The notes below the pieces were generated by a model, which was given only the letters and a program-made list of their open reading frames with translations, was not told where the DNA came from and searched no databases. Of a stretch of DNA of 53,499 nt, positions 18,738-29,689 are shown one piece after another. A program made the translations under genes and the position numbers. Source of the stretch: an uncultured Gammaproteobacteria bacterium. GTDB lineage: Bacteria; Pseudomonadota; Gammaproteobacteria; Eutrophobiales; Eutrophobiaceae. The DNA is taken from NCBI GenBank assembly GCA_938084745.1, contig CALKEZ010000014.1, positions 1-53,499 of the forward strand, given 5' to 3'. The first letter of the stretch is position 1, and the number at the start of each line of letters is the position of its first letter.

Positions 18738-19460
18738 ATGAATACGATAATTAGTAATGTGCGCATTGTCCTGGTTGGCACGACTCATCCGGGCAATATT
18801 GGAGCCGCAGCGCGGGCAATGAAAACAATGTCACAGGATAATCTATATTTAGTCAATCCGAAAGAATTTCCCTCTGCCGTGGCCACAGCCCGAGCAGCGG
18901 GAGCGGATGATATTCTGGCAAATGCAAGCATATATACTGATTTAAAATCGGCTATTTCAGACTGTGAACTGGTAATAACAACCAGTGCCAGGACAAGGAG
19001 TATTCCGTGGCCAATGGTTTCTCCTCGGGAGTGTGCTGAAAAGGTCGCTGAATTAAATGATGGAAATGTTGCGATTGTGTTTGGAAGAGAAAATTCTGGC
19101 CTGAACAATGAAGAAATGGAATTAGGAAATTTGGTATTACAAATACCCACTAATACTGATTATAGTTCTCTGAATCTGGCGTCGGCAGTCCAGATTATAT
19201 GTTATGAGTTATTCCTTCAACGTAACGTGAACGAAGGTGCAGTTAAAGAAGAAAGGGTGCCTTTAGTAAGTCAGGAAAAGATTGAAATGTTTTATGAGCA
19301 TCTAGAACAATGCATGATTGAGGTAGGCTATCATGATGTTAACTATCCGCGAAGATTAATGCATAGGATGCGGCGTCTATTCAATCGAGCACAACTGGAT
19401 GAAAGTGAATGGAAAATATTGCGTGGTTTTCTGGCTAAAATCCAGGATAAAAATAAATAA
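18738..19460 (+). CDS. trmJ: tRNA (cytidine/uridine-2'-O-)-methyltransferase TrmJ
   Basis: Methylates the 2'-OH of nucleotide 32 in tRNA anticodon loops, using SAM in a SPOUT-fold trefoil knot. The 240-residue protein has the three SpoU motifs: GTTHPGNIGAAARAMK (residues 15-30), VFGRENSGLNNEEM, and PTNTDYSSLNLASAVQI. The C-terminal helical extension, ending in a region rich in arginine (PRRLMHRMRRLFNRAQL), is typical of TrmJ rather than TrmL. It is divergent from suhB, a conserved arrangement. Confidence 0.93.
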   Translation: MNTIISNVRIVLVGTTHPGNIGAAARAMKTMSQDNLYLVNPKEFPSAVATARAAGADDILANASIYTDLKSAISDCELVITTSARTRSIPWPMVSPRECAEKVAELNDGNVAIVFGRENSGLNNEEMELGNLVLQIPTNTDYSSLNLASAVQIICYELFLQRNVNEGAVKEERVPLVSQEKIEMFYEHLEQCMIEVGYHDVNYPRRLMHRMRRLFNRAQLDESEWKILRGFLAKIQDKNK

Positions 19461-19478
19461 AGAGATTGGGTTTCAACT

Positions 19479-20210
19479 ATGGAAAATGAACTGTTTGATG
19501 AAATGTATAAAGTTGAGACTCAGCACTGGTGGTTTGTTGCGAGACGAAAAATAATTGCCAGTGTTATAGATGCTTTAAATCTTGAGTCAAATTCTAAAAT
19601 AATGGATGCCGGGTGTGGTAATGGCGATAATCTTGAATTTTTATCAAAATATGGTGAATTAATAGCGATTGAAAGAGAAGATAATGCCTTGGCAAGAGCA
19701 CAATCAAGGCAAATAGGCAAGGTCGTTAAAGGGGAGTTGCCTGATAACTTCCCATCAGATATAAATAAAGAAAATGATTTGATTCTCTTATTGGATGTTC
19801 TGGAGCATATAGATGATGATGAAAAGAGCCTATCTATGCTAAAAAACTGGGCAAAGAATAATGCAGTATTATTAATAACTGTCCCTGCATATCAATTCCT
19901 GTGGACCAGACATGATGAATTACATCATCATAAAAGAAGATATACAGTTGGTCAGTTGAAAAAAATCATAGAAAAAAATGGTTGGAAGGTGAAATATATT
20001 TCATATTTTAATTCATTTTTATTTCCAATAGCGTTCTTGGCCAGACTCAAAGATAAATTTTTTCCACCGTCAACAATTGATGGTCTAGCTGTACCCAATC
20101 GATTTATAAACCGTTTGTTCGAAAAAATATTTAGTCTGGAGGCTTGCCTTCTTGGTAGGCTCACACTTCCTTTCGGACTGTCAATAATTGTTGTTGCTGA
20201 GAAAGCATAA
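19479..20210 (+). CDS. Class I SAM-dependent methyltransferase
   Basis: A 243-residue Rossmann-fold methyltransferase. Motif I is IMDAGCGNGDNLEFL near residues 40-54, the acidic end of strand 2 is IAIERED, and the DVLEHIDDD motif sits near 104-112. The early HWWFVARRK element is common in methyltransferases paired with polyprenyl glycosyltransferases. The substrate is unknown. It lies 18 bases after trmJ and directly before a GT2 gene, so it may act on a lipid-linked sugar. Confidence 0.85.
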   Translation: MENELFDEMYKVETQHWWFVARRKIIASVIDALNLESNSKIMDAGCGNGDNLEFLSKYGELIAIEREDNALARAQSRQIGKVVKGELPDNFPSDINKENDLILLLDVLEHIDDDEKSLSMLKNWAKNNAVLLITVPAYQFLWTRHDELHHHKRRYTVGQLKKIIEKNGWKVKYISYFNSFLFPIAFLARLKDKFFPPSTIDGLAVPNRFINRLFEKIFSLEACLLGRLTLPFGLSIIVVAEKA

Positions 20211-20217
20211 ATATTAT

Positions 20218-21201
20218 ATGAATAACAAAGAAACAAACAGAAAAAAAATATTGTCTATTGTAGCGCCGGCATATAACGAGTCTACTGGTTTAGATGAGTT
20301 TTATTCAAGACTTATCAGCGCTACGAAAGACTTAGATCTGGATCTGGAAATTATCTATGTGAATGACGGTAGTCAGGATAACACTCTTGAACGTATGTGC
20401 AAGCAGCGCAGCGATGATCCAAGAATCACAGTTATAGATTTAAGTAGAAATTTTGGTAAAGAAATCGCCTTAACCGCAGGCCTGGACTATGCGCTAGGTG
20501 ATGCTGTTGTAGTGATAGATACTGACCTGCAAGACCCACCTGAATTAATTCCTGAGTTGGTTGCAAGATGGCTTGATGGCAATGATGTTGTTAATGCGAA
20601 AAGGATCAAGAGAAAAGGGGAGAGCTGGTTTAAAAAATTTACATCTTTTATGTATTATCGTTTTCTATTTCAATTGAGTGATATCAAAATTCCAAAAGAC
20701 ACAGGTGATTTTAGATTATTAAACCGTGATGCATTAGATGCGTTATTAAAATTGCGGGAAAAACATCGATATATGAAAGGCTTGTTTGCATGGGTAGGTT
20801 ACTCGCAAGTAGAAGTTACCTATGAACGCGATGAACGATACGCTGGTAATACAAAATGGGGCTTCTGGGGGTTGGTAAATCTGGCATTCGAGGGCTTAAC
20901 CTCTTTTTCTGTTCTACCTTTAAGGTTAGCTTCAATGGTTGGTGTGCTATCTGCATTTTTAGCAATAATTTTTGGGGTCCTTATTATTACAAAGAAATTT
21001 CTTTATGGTGATCCTGTCGCGGGTTATCCATCGTTGGTTGTATTAATTACCTTTATAGGTGGCATACAACTTCTTGCCCTGGGTGTTATTGGAGAGTATT
21101 TAGGACGTGTATTTAACGAAACTAAAAATAGACCGCTTTATATTGTAAAGAACATGCAGAGATCATTATATCTTTCTGAGCAAGAGGATAATAAATCCTG
21201 A
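20218..21201 (+). CDS. Glycosyltransferase family 2, polyprenyl-phosphate type (GtrB/DPM1-like)
   Basis: About 327 residues. The catalytic GT-A domain opens ILSIVAPAYNESTGLDEF and contains YVNDGSQDNTLE, the metal-binding DTDLQDPPELI, and GDFRLLNRDAL. Two membrane helices close the protein (about 235-260 and 270-292), as in GtrB-type enzymes that load glucose or another sugar onto undecaprenyl phosphate. The ATG at 20218 is preferred over an upstream TTG (20188) that would overlap the methyltransferase gene. Its product could supply the GT-C enzymes of the neighbouring locus. Confidence 0.88.
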   Translation: MNNKETNRKKILSIVAPAYNESTGLDEFYSRLISATKDLDLDLEIIYVNDGSQDNTLERMCKQRSDDPRITVIDLSRNFGKEIALTAGLDYALGDAVVVIDTDLQDPPELIPELVARWLDGNDVVNAKRIKRKGESWFKKFTSFMYYRFLFQLSDIKIPKDTGDFRLLNRDALDALLKLREKHRYMKGLFAWVGYSQVEVTYERDERYAGNTKWGFWGLVNLAFEGLTSFSVLPLRLASMVGVLSAFLAIIFGVLIITKKFLYGDPVAGYPSLVVLITFIGGIQLLALGVIGEYLGRVFNETKNRPLYIVKNMQRSLYLSEQEDNKS

Positions 21202-21216
21202 CTTGAGACGTGTTCC

Positions 21217-22263
21217 TCAACTGATTACTATGCTTCCGCTTATTTTTTCATTAGCGGTAATTTGCCCAATCACCCAGGCGTCTTCACCAATATCTTTTAG
21301 ATAAGATAGTGTCGTTCCCACATTATCAGCATCTATACATAATATTAAGCCCACACCACAGTTAAATGTTTTATACATTTCGTGAGAATCAACATTTCCT
21401 TTCTCACGTAGCCATTCAAATACAGGTGGTAATTCCCAGCTTTTGGCATCTATTTGTACTGCTAAATCTCCAGGGATGACACGGGGAATATTTTCAATTA
21501 AGCCGCCACCTGTAATATGTGCAATAGCCTTGATGGGAACTTCTTTGATCAAGCCAAGGATTTGTTTTACATAGATCCTGGTTGGTTCAAGCAGGTGGTC
21601 TAACAGCGTTTTTCCGTCCAGGATTTCAGATAAGTCCTGATTAGTGTCGGCAATAATTTTTCTGATCAAAGAGTAGCCATTTGAATGACAACCACTCGAT
21701 GCGATGGCAATAACAGTATCTCCTTCTGATACAGTCTGACCTGTTATTATTTCATCCTTTTCAACGACACCGACACAAAAACCTGCCAAGTCGTATTCGC
21801 CTGATTGATACATGCCCGGCATTTCTGCCGTTTCACCACCAATAAGGCTACAGCCCGCTAAAGAGCAACCTTTGGCTATGCCATTGATTACCGTTTCAGC
21901 AACATCAACATCAAGACTGGCGCAGGCAAAGTAATCAAGAAAAAACAAAGGATCTGCGCCCTGTACGATTAAATCGTTTACACACATGCCGACCAGATCA
22001 ATGCCAATAGATTCATGCCTGTTATTATCAATGGCGAGTTTGATTTTAGTGCCAACACCGTCGGTACCGGATACCAACACGGGGTGTTTATAATTTAATG
22101 AGCCGAGGTCAAACAAGGCCCCAAAACCGCCGAGTCCGCCCATGACACCCTGTCGATGAGTCTTACTAACGGTTTTTTTCAGGCGCTGGACCAGTTCATT
22201 ACCATGTTCTATGTTGACGCCAGCGTCTTCATAGCTAAGTTTTTTTTCTGTGGGTTGATTCAT
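21217..22263 (-). CDS. purM: Phosphoribosylformylglycinamidine cyclo-ligase
   Basis: The fifth step of purine synthesis: ATP-dependent closure of FGAM to aminoimidazole ribotide. The 348-residue protein shows the PurM family series [54 protein letters not shown], and [14 protein letters not shown]. Length is standard. It is divergent from the DUF2066 gene, an arrangement common in gammaproteobacteria. No purN follows here; a GT2 gene ends 15 bases beyond on the other strand. Confidence 0.97.
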   Translation of the reverse strand: MNQPTEKKLSYEDAGVNIEHGNELVQRLKKTVSKTHRQGVMGGLGGFGALFDLGSLNYKHPVLVSGTDGVGTKIKLAIDNNRHESIGIDLVGMCVNDLIVQGADPLFFLDYFACASLDVDVAETVINGIAKGCSLAGCSLIGGETAEMPGMYQSGEYDLAGFCVGVVEKDEIITGQTVSEGDTVIAIASSGCHSNGYSLIRKIIADTNQDLSEILDGKTLLDHLLEPTRIYVKQILGLIKEVPIKAIAHITGGGLIENIPRVIPGDLAVQIDAKSWELPPVFEWLREKGNVDSHEMYKTFNCGVGLILCIDADNVGTTLSYLKDIGEDAWVIGQITANEKISGSIVIS

Positions 22264-22337
22264 GCCGCTATGGTATCGGTGTCTCCAGCTTCTCGCAATC
22301 CTTGACTTAAAGACAAGTCTTGCTTAGCGTGCTCTAC

Positions 22338-23381
22338 ATGAAATTTAGAATAACAATTTTAGCTTTTTTATTGGCCTTGCTAGCGCAACAGGCGCATGCG
22401 ATCCAGGTCTCGGGACTTTATCAGGCAACGGTGCCGGTGTTGGATGAGTCTGCTTCTGCACGAACGCCAGCCATAAAAAAAGCCTTTATCGAGGTTCTGG
22501 TAAAACTCACCGGTGACCGCACTATCAGTAAACGTGCTGATATCAATACATTATTTGAGCGACCGGAGGGTTTTGTTCAACAGTTTCGATATCGACAAGT
22601 GACTGATCAGGATGAGCAAAATAGCCCGTCTTTGGCATTATGGGTCCAATTTGATGAAGCCGCCCTGAATGAGGGACTGAGGAATAATGGCGTGGCCATT
22701 TGGGGCAAGGAAAGGCCCTCCATTGTCGTTTGGTTGGCCTATGAAAAAAATAATGTACGCAGACTTGTCAGTTTTGATGAAAGCCCTGAATTTCTGAACC
22801 TGTTGCATAAGGGCGCCAGTGCCAGAGGACTTTCCTTATTGTCACCGTTATTTGATCTTGAAGACAGTTCGCGAATAAGCGTGAGCGATGTATGGGGTGG
22901 TTTTAAGGAGCCGATAATCAATGCGTCAAACCGTTATCAGGCTGATGTTGTGTTGGCGGGTAAACTGGTTCAGCTTTCAGCAACACTTTGGCAGTCTGAT
23001 TGGTCCGCCTATATGGATGATCAGACTATCAATTGGAGTAGTCAGGCTGAATTGAGTGATATTGTGCTGGAAGAGGGCATAGAGGAACTCGCCGACCGAA
23101 TTGCCGCGCAATATGCCAACACCGATTCGACCTTAACAGAGACGATTGAATTACGAGTAACAGATATCAATAATGTCGATGAATATGCCCGCGCCTTGTC
23201 CTACCTTGAGTCGGTTCAATCAATCAAATCTGTTCAAGTGAAGCGTGTGTTTAGTAATAATGTGCTGTTTGAATTGGTTAATCGCGGTGGCTTAACAGCA
23301 TTTGAGCAATCTGTAGCGTTAGGAAAAACATTAAATCTTGTCAGTAATACTGAGCAATTGACCTATCGTTTATTACCATGA
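22338..23381 (+). CDS. DUF2066 family exported protein
   Basis: A 347-residue protein beginning with a clear signal peptide, MKFRITILAFLLALLAQQ, cleaved after AHA. The mature start, SGLYQATVPVLDES, followed by FIEVLVKLTGDRTIS, is diagnostic of DUF2066. The family has no assigned biochemical role but usually stands between purM and the PerM-like permease and hda. The ATG at 22338 is chosen because it directly precedes the signal peptide; an upstream TTG at 22320 is less likely. The end overlaps the next gene by four bases (ATGA). Confidence 0.9.
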   Translation: MKFRITILAFLLALLAQQAHAIQVSGLYQATVPVLDESASARTPAIKKAFIEVLVKLTGDRTISKRADINTLFERPEGFVQQFRYRQVTDQDEQNSPSLALWVQFDEAALNEGLRNNGVAIWGKERPSIVVWLAYEKNNVRRLVSFDESPEFLNLLHKGASARGLSLLSPLFDLEDSSRISVSDVWGGFKEPIINASNRYQADVVLAGKLVQLSATLWQSDWSAYMDDQTINWSSQAELSDIVLEEGIEELADRIAAQYANTDSTLTETIELRVTDINNVDEYARALSYLESVQSIKSVQVKRVFSNNVLFELVNRGGLTAFEQSVALGKTLNLVSNTEQLTYRLLP

Positions 23382-24441
23382 TGAAAACACAAATCACAGA
23401 TGCTCAAAAATGGTTGATTTTGGTGTTAATTATCATTTCCGGCTATCTGGTCTATTTACTATCACCGATATTAACGCCGTTTTTGATTAGCCTTTTTCTG
23501 GCATACCTTGGTGATCCCGCTGTTGACAGGCTGCAAACGATAAAATTATCACGGACGCTTTCCGTCGTTTTTGTCTTTTTCCTGATGTTAATTATCGCTG
23601 TTTGTTTTTTCTTTATTGTTTTTCCCCTGCTAGAAGAACAGATTAAGCGTTTGTTCACTCGCATTCCGGACATGATCGACTGGTTGCAATCGGGTCTTAT
23701 GCCCTGGTTATCGCAACGGCTTGGGCTGGATCTTAACAGCATTGATTTAAACCAGTTAAAACGCGCCTTACTCGGACAATGGCAAACATTCGGCAGCGTT
23801 GGTGCCAGGTTTTTCGCAGAGGTATCTGCCTCCGGGCAATTAGTCCTGCTCTGGTTTAGTTATCTTTTGTTAATTCCCGTGGTTACTTTTTATTTGCTTA
23901 GAGACTGGGATTTGCTCATAGCCAGGATTAATAAATCGATTCCCAGAAAATATGAACCCGTTGTGACCGGGTTAAGCAAAGACTGTGATGCGGTTCTGGC
24001 TGAATTTTTCAGAGGTCAGCTACTGGTGATGTTTGCGCAGGGTGTGTTTTATAGCATTGGCTTATGGATTGTTGGCCTGGAATTCTCATTATTAATTGGC
24101 CTGTCGGCGGGACTGGTCAGTTTCGTGCCTTATCTTGGTGTAATTGTCGGGATCATTATTGCCGGTATCGCGGCGGTCATGCAATTTCATGACGTTATTC
24201 ATGTTGTTTATGTGTTGCTTGTTTTTGGTGTGGGACAAATGCTTGAGGGCATGGTGCTGTCACCGTTATTAATTGGTGACCGTATTGGCCTGCATCCGGT
24301 CGCAGTTATCTTCGCCGTCATGGCGGGTGCGCAATTGTTTGGTTTTTTCGGGATGCTTATTGCTTTACCCGTGGCCGCTATTGTCACCGTGTTGTTACGA
24401 CACTTTCATGAGCAGTATTTAAATAGTAATTTTTATACACC

Positions 24442-24445
<4 letters not shown>
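23378..24445 (+). CDS. AI-2E family / PerM-like permease
   Basis: A 355-residue inner-membrane protein with about eight hydrophobic segments in the AI-2E transporter arrangement: two N-terminal helices, a soluble stretch (about 65-150), then five or six helices ending HPVAVIFAVMAGAQLFGF and a PVAAIVTVLLRHF tail. FVPYLGVIVG is a conserved family motif. Substrate is not known for PerM homologues. It overlaps both neighbours by four bases, showing tight coupling DUF2066-perM-hda. Confidence 0.9.
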
Positions 24446-26088
<1,643 letters not shown>

Positions 26089-26186
26089 GCTGGCTCCATT
26101 ACTGTATATTTAATATCAGGTTTAAATGTCAATTAGGGTAATGATACGCTGCAAACCAGGTAGTGTGAAAATTTGAATAAATCAAC

Positions 26187-27464
26187 ATGACAGAATCATC
26201 CTCTAAAAAGCTGGAAAATATTGTCAATGATATTAAATCTGGCGCCATCAAGGTATTTTATTTTTGCCGTTTTTTTCTGCGTCATTTTTACAATTTACGC
26301 GGTATGCAAACAGCTTCTTCCCTGGCCTATACCACTCTGCTTTCTATCGTGCCGTTGGTAACGGTCATGTTTGGCTTGTTTGGCAAGATTCCTGTTTTGC
26401 AGGAATTCTCGAATTCTATCCAGAACTTTTTATTCAGTAATTTTGTGCCTCAGTTTGGCTGGACAATACAGGGCTATATTACCGATTTCTCCAGCAAGGC
26501 TTCACAACTCACCATAAGTGGTATCGTTGTCCTGGTGTTTATCGCTGTGATGCTAATGGCAACCATTGACAATGCTTTTAACAGGATCTGGTTTGTAAAA
26601 AATAAACGTAATCCGGTGGCACGGTTATTAGTCTATTGGGCAGTGCTGACTATGGGGCCGGTATTAATTGGCGTCGGTCTTGCTTCAACATCCTATTTTC
26701 TGACATTACCCGTTGTTATTGATGTAGATACATCGCTAAATCTGAAGGCACGGTTGCTTAGCTGGCTGCCATTTTTGACAACCTCAATCGCATTTACCTT
26801 GTTGTATGTGCTGGTACCCAATTGTCATGTTCCTAAAAAACATGCTTTGCTGGGAGGAATTATTTGTGCGGTGTTGTTTGAATTAGCCAAATACGGCTTT
26901 GGTATTTATGTCAAAGAGATGCGAAGTTATGAAAATATTTACGGCGCAATCGCAATCATTCCGCTATTTCTGATATGGATTTATGTGTCCTGGATGATTG
27001 TCCTGTTTGGTGCACACATCACCTTCTGTTTATCCTCATTTCGATTACAAGACGAAATTAAAAATCGCAGTAAAGGAGGCTGGACTTACCTTGATGCCTT
27101 ACGCGTACTTAAGGTGCTGTATCACGCGCAAAGGGAAGGTCAGACGGTATCGGTTCTGGACCTCAGAAAAGGTTTTATAGCATTGCCGCATTATCAAATG
27201 AACGACTTGCTGGAGCATCTACGGCGATTTAAGTGGGTTAACCAGAGTTCTAACGGGCAATGGCTGTTATCGAAAGATCTGAAAGAAACCAGTCTTTACG
27301 ATCTGCATAAACTATTACCGGTGCGATTACCGATGACAACGCACGATCTCGATGACAGCAAGCTATCAAAGGATTTACAGACGCGACTTGCTGATCACCA
27401 TCAACAACTGGAGCAGATTCTGTCAATTTCTATTGATGCCTTTCTGAAAGGTGAAACCAGCTAA
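26187..27464 (+). CDS. YihY family inner-membrane protein with C-terminal winged-helix-like extension
   Basis: A 425-residue protein. The N-terminal 290 residues form the six-helix YihY/BrkB domain: FYNLRGMQTASSLAYTTLLS, IPVLQEFSNSIQNFLF, and AIAIIPLFLIWIYVSWMIV. Former annotation as RNase BN is not supported for this family. Residues 295-425 are a soluble extension; SVLDLRKGFIALPHYQMNDL and LRRFKWVNQSSNGQWLLSKD resemble a winged-helix domain. Long versions of this type occur in many proteobacteria. It converges on the next gene. Confidence 0.9.
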   Translation: MTESSSKKLENIVNDIKSGAIKVFYFCRFFLRHFYNLRGMQTASSLAYTTLLSIVPLVTVMFGLFGKIPVLQEFSNSIQNFLFSNFVPQFGWTIQGYITDFSSKASQLTISGIVVLVFIAVMLMATIDNAFNRIWFVKNKRNPVARLLVYWAVLTMGPVLIGVGLASTSYFLTLPVVIDVDTSLNLKARLLSWLPFLTTSIAFTLLYVLVPNCHVPKKHALLGGIICAVLFELAKYGFGIYVKEMRSYENIYGAIAIIPLFLIWIYVSWMIVLFGAHITFCLSSFRLQDEIKNRSKGGWTYLDALRVLKVLYHAQREGQTVSVLDLRKGFIALPHYQMNDLLEHLRRFKWVNQSSNGQWLLSKDLKETSLYDLHKLLPVRLPMTTHDLDDSKLSKDLQTRLADHHQQLEQILSISIDAFLKGETS

Positions 27465-27471
27465 AATCAGT

Positions 27472-29052
27472 TCACGTTTTAAAGTTAAATACTTCGTAGG
27501 AAATACTCGATTCATTTATGGCATCGGCAATGACAACTTCGGTCTTATCGCTCTGCTTAATCTCCAGTTGTCGACCTGAACTATAGAGACCCTTTTCAGC
27601 TATTATCGATGACTCATCCACGCCATTATGCCTGTTTATCAGGAAGCCAGGTCTTGATTCACGATCTGATTTGCTGCCGTCACAGGCACGCAGTGTAATC
27701 GGTTCGGCACTCTCGGAAATTATTTGTAAGCCAACTTTATGTATGCCGCGACTAACCATTAACCAACGAATGACAGCAAGCCCCCAGTTGCCATTGTTAA
27801 TATTGATACCTGTAAGATCGCCAACCCGGACTGCCTTTTTGGGCTTACTGTCTTTAATGATCGCATAACCGCCGGAGCCTTCATCAACGATGCGCCAATT
27901 CTCCGGAATATAATTCGTTTGTGTTTGCGTGAGTGTCTCCGTTTCCGAAATATCGATTTCATCATTATCAGTTTCAGCGCTCGAAATAGTTTTAAACGGG
28001 TGTCCATCATTCAGAAAGTAATAGATGGCATTTATACCGCTTACAATGGCGAGTTCCCCGGTTTTTGCTTTCCTGGGAAAATCACGTTTAGGTGGTAGAC
28101 CCCAGGCTTTTAACATATGTGTGAGTAACGATTTAGCATAAAAAGGAGACAGCACGATTGAGGGATCAATTGCCTGACCCATCTGCAGTAAATCAATTTG
28201 TTTCTGGATTAAATTTTCAAGCGGGTTTGAATCGAGTAAACGATGACCGTGATTTGAATTTTCCGGTTTGAATTTGCTTAAAGGCAGCGGTTTTTCATCC
28301 GATCTTATATCCAGTACAAAATAACCGGTCGCATTGGACACATTCTGGAGCGGCTGTATCTGCGTATATTCGGCCCAATTATCGAGTTGTTCGTATATTT
28401 CCCAGATAGCACCAAAAGGTAAATGGTGCGGATCTACCAGCGATGCCATTATGATTCGTTTGTATGTGTGATCGATGCTGGTATTTTTGTGCTGGTTATT
28501 GGCGCTCGGTATGCCGTAGATTTTTTTATGGCAACCGATAGATTCAGCAAAGTCATAAATGAAGTTGAGTTGTTGCCAGACATTTTTAGGTACCGGCGCA
28601 TATTCCAGAAAACTAAACACTAGCGCATGTGATAAATAATTCATCGACATGAGCATGGCCTCGACCGGGGGTTTGGTTTTTTTCCAGAGAGTTTTTTTAT
28701 TCAGAGCGGTATCAAAGGCCAGTTTACAGCCAAAACTCAATGCAACAGCAATCTGCTTCATTTGGCTGACCTGATTTTGCATCGCGTCGATGGTTTGTAA
28801 TGTGTGTTGGGCCCCGGCCTTTATCTGAGACTCCACGTAGTATTGATAAGGGCGATTGTAGAGCTCTATCAGTTCAATCCGGGTTGAAGATTTGATCGTA
28901 GCCTTGTTGGTTGCGACGAGTGCCTCATAGAGTAATGCACTGGTTTTTTTAAAGTCGATATAGGGTAGGGAGTCTAGCCATTCTTCAATATAGAGTGGCC
29001 GCGTTTCAATCTCGTCTCCCTGAGACGTTTTTCTTGTCGGTATTTTAATCAT
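27472..29052 (-). CDS. Conserved protein with possible C-terminal PilZ-like domain
   Basis: A 526-residue soluble protein without signal peptide. From memory it belongs to a conserved gammaproteobacterial family whose members share TRPLYIEEWLDSLPYIDF near the start and a helical N-terminal 350 residues. Near residues 390-470 it reads NWRIVDEGSGGYAI, AVRVGDLTGI and WGLAVIRWL followed by VGLQII, a pattern like the beta-barrel of PilZ-type c-di-GMP receptors, though the clear RxxxR motif is not seen. Function is unknown; a nucleotide second-messenger link is inference only. It is convergent with yihY. Confidence 0.75.
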   Translation of the reverse strand: MIKIPTRKTSQGDEIETRPLYIEEWLDSLPYIDFKKTSALLYEALVATNKATIKSSTRIELIELYNRPYQYYVESQIKAGAQHTLQTIDAMQNQVSQMKQIAVALSFGCKLAFDTALNKKTLWKKTKPPVEAMLMSMNYLSHALVFSFLEYAPVPKNVWQQLNFIYDFAESIGCHKKIYGIPSANNQHKNTSIDHTYKRIIMASLVDPHHLPFGAIWEIYEQLDNWAEYTQIQPLQNVSNATGYFVLDIRSDEKPLPLSKFKPENSNHGHRLLDSNPLENLIQKQIDLLQMGQAIDPSIVLSPFYAKSLLTHMLKAWGLPPKRDFPRKAKTGELAIVSGINAIYYFLNDGHPFKTISSAETDNDEIDISETETLTQTQTNYIPENWRIVDEGSGGYAIIKDSKPKKAVRVGDLTGININNGNWGLAVIRWLMVSRGIHKVGLQIISESAEPITLRACDGSKSDRESRPGFLINRHNGVDESSIIAEKGLYSSGRQLEIKQSDKTEVVIADAINESSISYEVFNFKT

Positions 29053-29220
29053 AAGATCGTATTATTTTAGTCTTAATACCGGGCTTTTTTGAATAGATGG
29101 AAATGCACATTATTAGGCCTGGTGTGGTGCGACTTTTTTTATTAGTAGAGTAATTCGAGCAATATTTAGGCCAAAATAGTGTTTTCAATCAGCAACTAAT
29201 GTGATGAAGTAGTCAAAACG

Positions 29221-29259
29221 GGTCTAAAGCGCACTTGAAAGGCGAGCTAGACTTTAGCC
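29221..29259 (+). other. Imperfect hairpin upstream of acylphosphatase gene
   Basis: GGTCTAAAG (29221-29229) pairs with CTTTAGCC (29252-29259) with one bulged C and one G-T pair; inside it CGC and GCG can add three pairs. It lies in the roughly 360-base gap 29053-29409 between divergent genes. There is no T-tract, so it is not a clear terminator and may be a leader structure or chance. The rest of the gap shows no gene. Confidence 0.3.
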
Positions 29260-29409
29260 GTAAAACTATTAAATAATCATTAATAATCAGTAGGTTAAAA
29301 TTTCATGAGGCAATATGCGCAGTTTTGTGATTTGTCATGGACAATGCGTGTAAGATCAACAAATTCAAAGCGTCTCTATTTAGAGACAATCCATAACATA
29401 TTGAATAAT

Positions 29410-29679
29410 ATGAAAAAGTCGATTAATTGTTTTGTTACTGGCAGAGTTCAGGGCGTTTGCTTTCGCATGTCGACCAGTCAACAGGCCAAAATACTGGGTC
29501 TAACCGGGTGGGTCAGGAATTTGGCAGACGGCCGTGTTGAAGTCTTCGCTTCCGGTGAAGCTCCATTATTAGAAGAGCTTCGCACATGGCTGACGCACGG
29601 TCCGAGCATGGCGAAGGTTATTAATCTAGAGTGTGTTGCTGTCGATTATCAGGAATACACCGACTTCTCGATTATTTGA
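29410..29679 (+). CDS. acyP: Acylphosphatase
   Basis: Hydrolyses acyl phosphates such as acetyl phosphate or carbamoyl phosphate. The 89-residue protein starting MKKSINCF has the catalytic site intact: GRVQGVCFR with Arg19, and GWVRNLADGRVEVF with Asn37. The start at 29410 gives the usual family length; the frame is open 35 codons further upstream, but that extension has no family match. It ends ten bases from proS, convergently. Confidence 0.93.
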   Translation: MKKSINCFVTGRVQGVCFRMSTSQQAKILGLTGWVRNLADGRVEVFASGEAPLLEELRTWLTHGPSMAKVINLECVAVDYQEYTDFSII

Positions 29680-29689
29680 CGTTACTCTT

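Noticed and set aside
29305..29409. N-terminal extension of acylphosphatase from an upstream ATG
   Set aside because: The added 35 residues have no family match; ATG 29410 gives normal length.
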